A DNA stretch of 6,320 nt, from the NCBI GenBank assembly GCA_002011835.1, contig MTPE01000352.1, forward strand, positions 1,092-7,411. The letters run 5' to 3'. Shown here in pieces: positions 5,614 to 6,320 of the stretch. A program made the translations under genes and the position numbers. A model generated the notes under the pieces. The model was not told where the DNA came from, ran no database searches, and saw only the letters and a list, made by a program, of their open reading frames with translations. The stretch is from Desulfarculaceae bacterium JdFR-95 (GTDB lineage: Bacteria > Desulfobacterota > Desulfarculia > Desulfarculales > Desulfarculaceae). Position 1 is the first letter of the stretch, and each line of letters begins with the position of its first letter.

Positions 5614-6320
5614 ATGTCCGAAGAATACCGCGCCATGTGGGAGTCTCTGGGGCTGGACCTGGAGGCGCACGATCAGCTTTTGTCCGCCTTGGGTGAGGGC
5701 TACCGGCAGGTGTTCCTGTCCCAGGAGGGCCGCCCCCGGGGCATGGAATACTTCGACTTCGTGATGAGCGAGGTGCACGGCCTGCGCATCAAGGAGCTGT
5801 TGGCGGCCAAGGCCGAGGGGCGCAAGGTGGTGGGGGCCTTCTGCGTCTTCGTGCCCGAGGAGCTGGTGCGGGCCACGGGCTCCGAGCTGGTGGGCCTGTG
5901 CGCCGGGGCAGACTTCGCCGTGGAGGAGGTGGACCGGATACTGCCGCGCAACACCTGCGCCCTGATCAAGAGCGCCTTCGGGTTCAAGCTGGGCCGGGTA
6001 TGCCCCTATGTGGAGTCGGCCGACCTGGTGGTGGGCGAGAACACCTGCGACGGCAAGAAGAAGGGCTACGAGCTGTTCGCGGAGCTGGTGCCCCAGCTGT
6101 ACGTGATGGACTTGCCCCAGATGAAGAGCGAGGCGGGGCGGGAGCTGCTGCGGGCGGAGTACCGCCGCTTCCAGGACCGCCTGGAGGAGCTGACCGGGGT
6201 GGAGATCACGGCCGAGCGCCTGCGCCAGGGCATCCAGGTGGTGAACCGCAAGCGCCGCGCCCTGGCCCGCCTGTGGTCCCTGCGGCGGCACGACCCCGCG
6301 CCCATCTCGGGCCTGGACGC
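5614..6320 (+). CDS. 2-hydroxyacyl-CoA dehydratase family protein, double-cubane-cluster (YjiM-like) type, N-terminal part
   Basis: An open frame of 235 codons runs off the right edge. The protein starts MSEEYRAMWESLGLDL and contains GAFCVFVPEEL, RNTCALIKSAFGF, RVCPYVESADL and VGENTCDGKKKGYEL. These blocks match, from memory, E. coli YjiM and the double-cubane-cluster proteins (DCCP). These are relatives of 2-hydroxyacyl-CoA dehydratase and benzoyl-CoA reductase subunits. Cysteines C77, C96, C115, C130 and C145 fall where that group has its conserved cysteines; some of them should bind the iron-sulfur cluster. Such enzymes take electrons from an ATP-hydrolysing [4Fe-4S] ASKHA activator, which may be encoded just downstream. 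The activator at 2012 carries [2Fe-2S] and is not the expected partner. The part seen covers the first domain and the helical stretch after it (about 170-230); the rest is outside. It is a separate transcription unit from the methyltransferase operon. The substrate is unknown, and a dehydratase subunit remains an alternative. Confidence 0.85.
   Translation, partial: MSEEYRAMWESLGLDLEAHDQLLSALGEGYRQVFLSQEGRPRGMEYFDFVMSEVHGLRIKELLAAKAEGRKVVGAFCVFVPEELVRATGSELVGLCAGADFAVEEVDRILPRNTCALIKSAFGFKLGRVCPYVESADLVVGENTCDGKKKGYELFAELVPQLYVMDLPQMKSEAGRELLRAEYRRFQDRLEELTGVEITAERLRQGIQVVNRKRRALARLWSLRRHDPAPISGLD

Noticed and set aside
5493..5696. Small + strand ORF beginning MFLKITLFSLEKDQ
   Set aside because: GAGG lies only one base before the ATG, too close to serve as a ribosome binding site, and the frame runs into the well-supported gene at 5614 in another frame.
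1..6320. CRISPR array, tRNA or rRNA genes, insertion sequence
   Set aside because: No spaced direct repeats, cloverleaf, rRNA-like conserved runs, transposase or terminal inverted repeats were found on either strand.

Overview
The window looks like a high-GC anaerobic bacterial chromosome with a strong preference for G or C at third codon positions. The gene content (corrinoid methyltransferases, an ATP-dependent corrinoid activator, a double-cubane-type reductase) fits strict anaerobes such as sulfate-reducing Desulfobacterota or acetogens. The high GC makes a Desulfarculales-like member of Desulfobacterota my best guess, but nothing here proves the taxonomy.

Layout, all on the + strand. 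Positions 1-95 hold the last 30 codons of an unrecognised gene. Then come four closely spaced genes, each with its own Shine-Dalgarno sequence: a URO-D/MtaA-family methyltransferase (140-1192), a corrinoid protein (1238-1936), an RACo/RamA-type reductive activator with an N-terminal [2Fe-2S] domain (2012-4084), and a second URO-D family methyltransferase that is more MtaA-like (4145-5179). A strong intrinsic terminator follows (5206-5238). Next is a non-coding gap of about 375 bp, GC-rich in its first half and AT-rich in its second, which carries short repeated GATAA/ATCAG elements and a candidate promoter. A new gene starts at 5614 and runs off the right edge. It encodes a 2-hydroxyacyl-CoA dehydratase/double-cubane-cluster family protein that resembles E. 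coli YjiM in its N-terminal half.

How the genes work together. The first four make a near-complete three-component methyl transfer module. One URO-D protein would demethylate a donor onto Co(I) of the corrinoid protein. The other would pass the methyl group from methyl-Co(III) to an acceptor. The ASKHA activator would use ATP to rescue inactive Co(II) to Co(I). Donor and acceptor cannot be read from the sequence. No MtrH/MeTr-type pterin methyltransferase is visible, so either the second URO-D protein uses an unusual acceptor (MtaA and MtbA use the thiol coenzyme M) or the pterin enzyme is encoded elsewhere. The gene at 5614 is a separate transcription unit and another enzyme of low-potential, ATP-driven electron transfer. 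A link to methyl transfer is possible but not shown.
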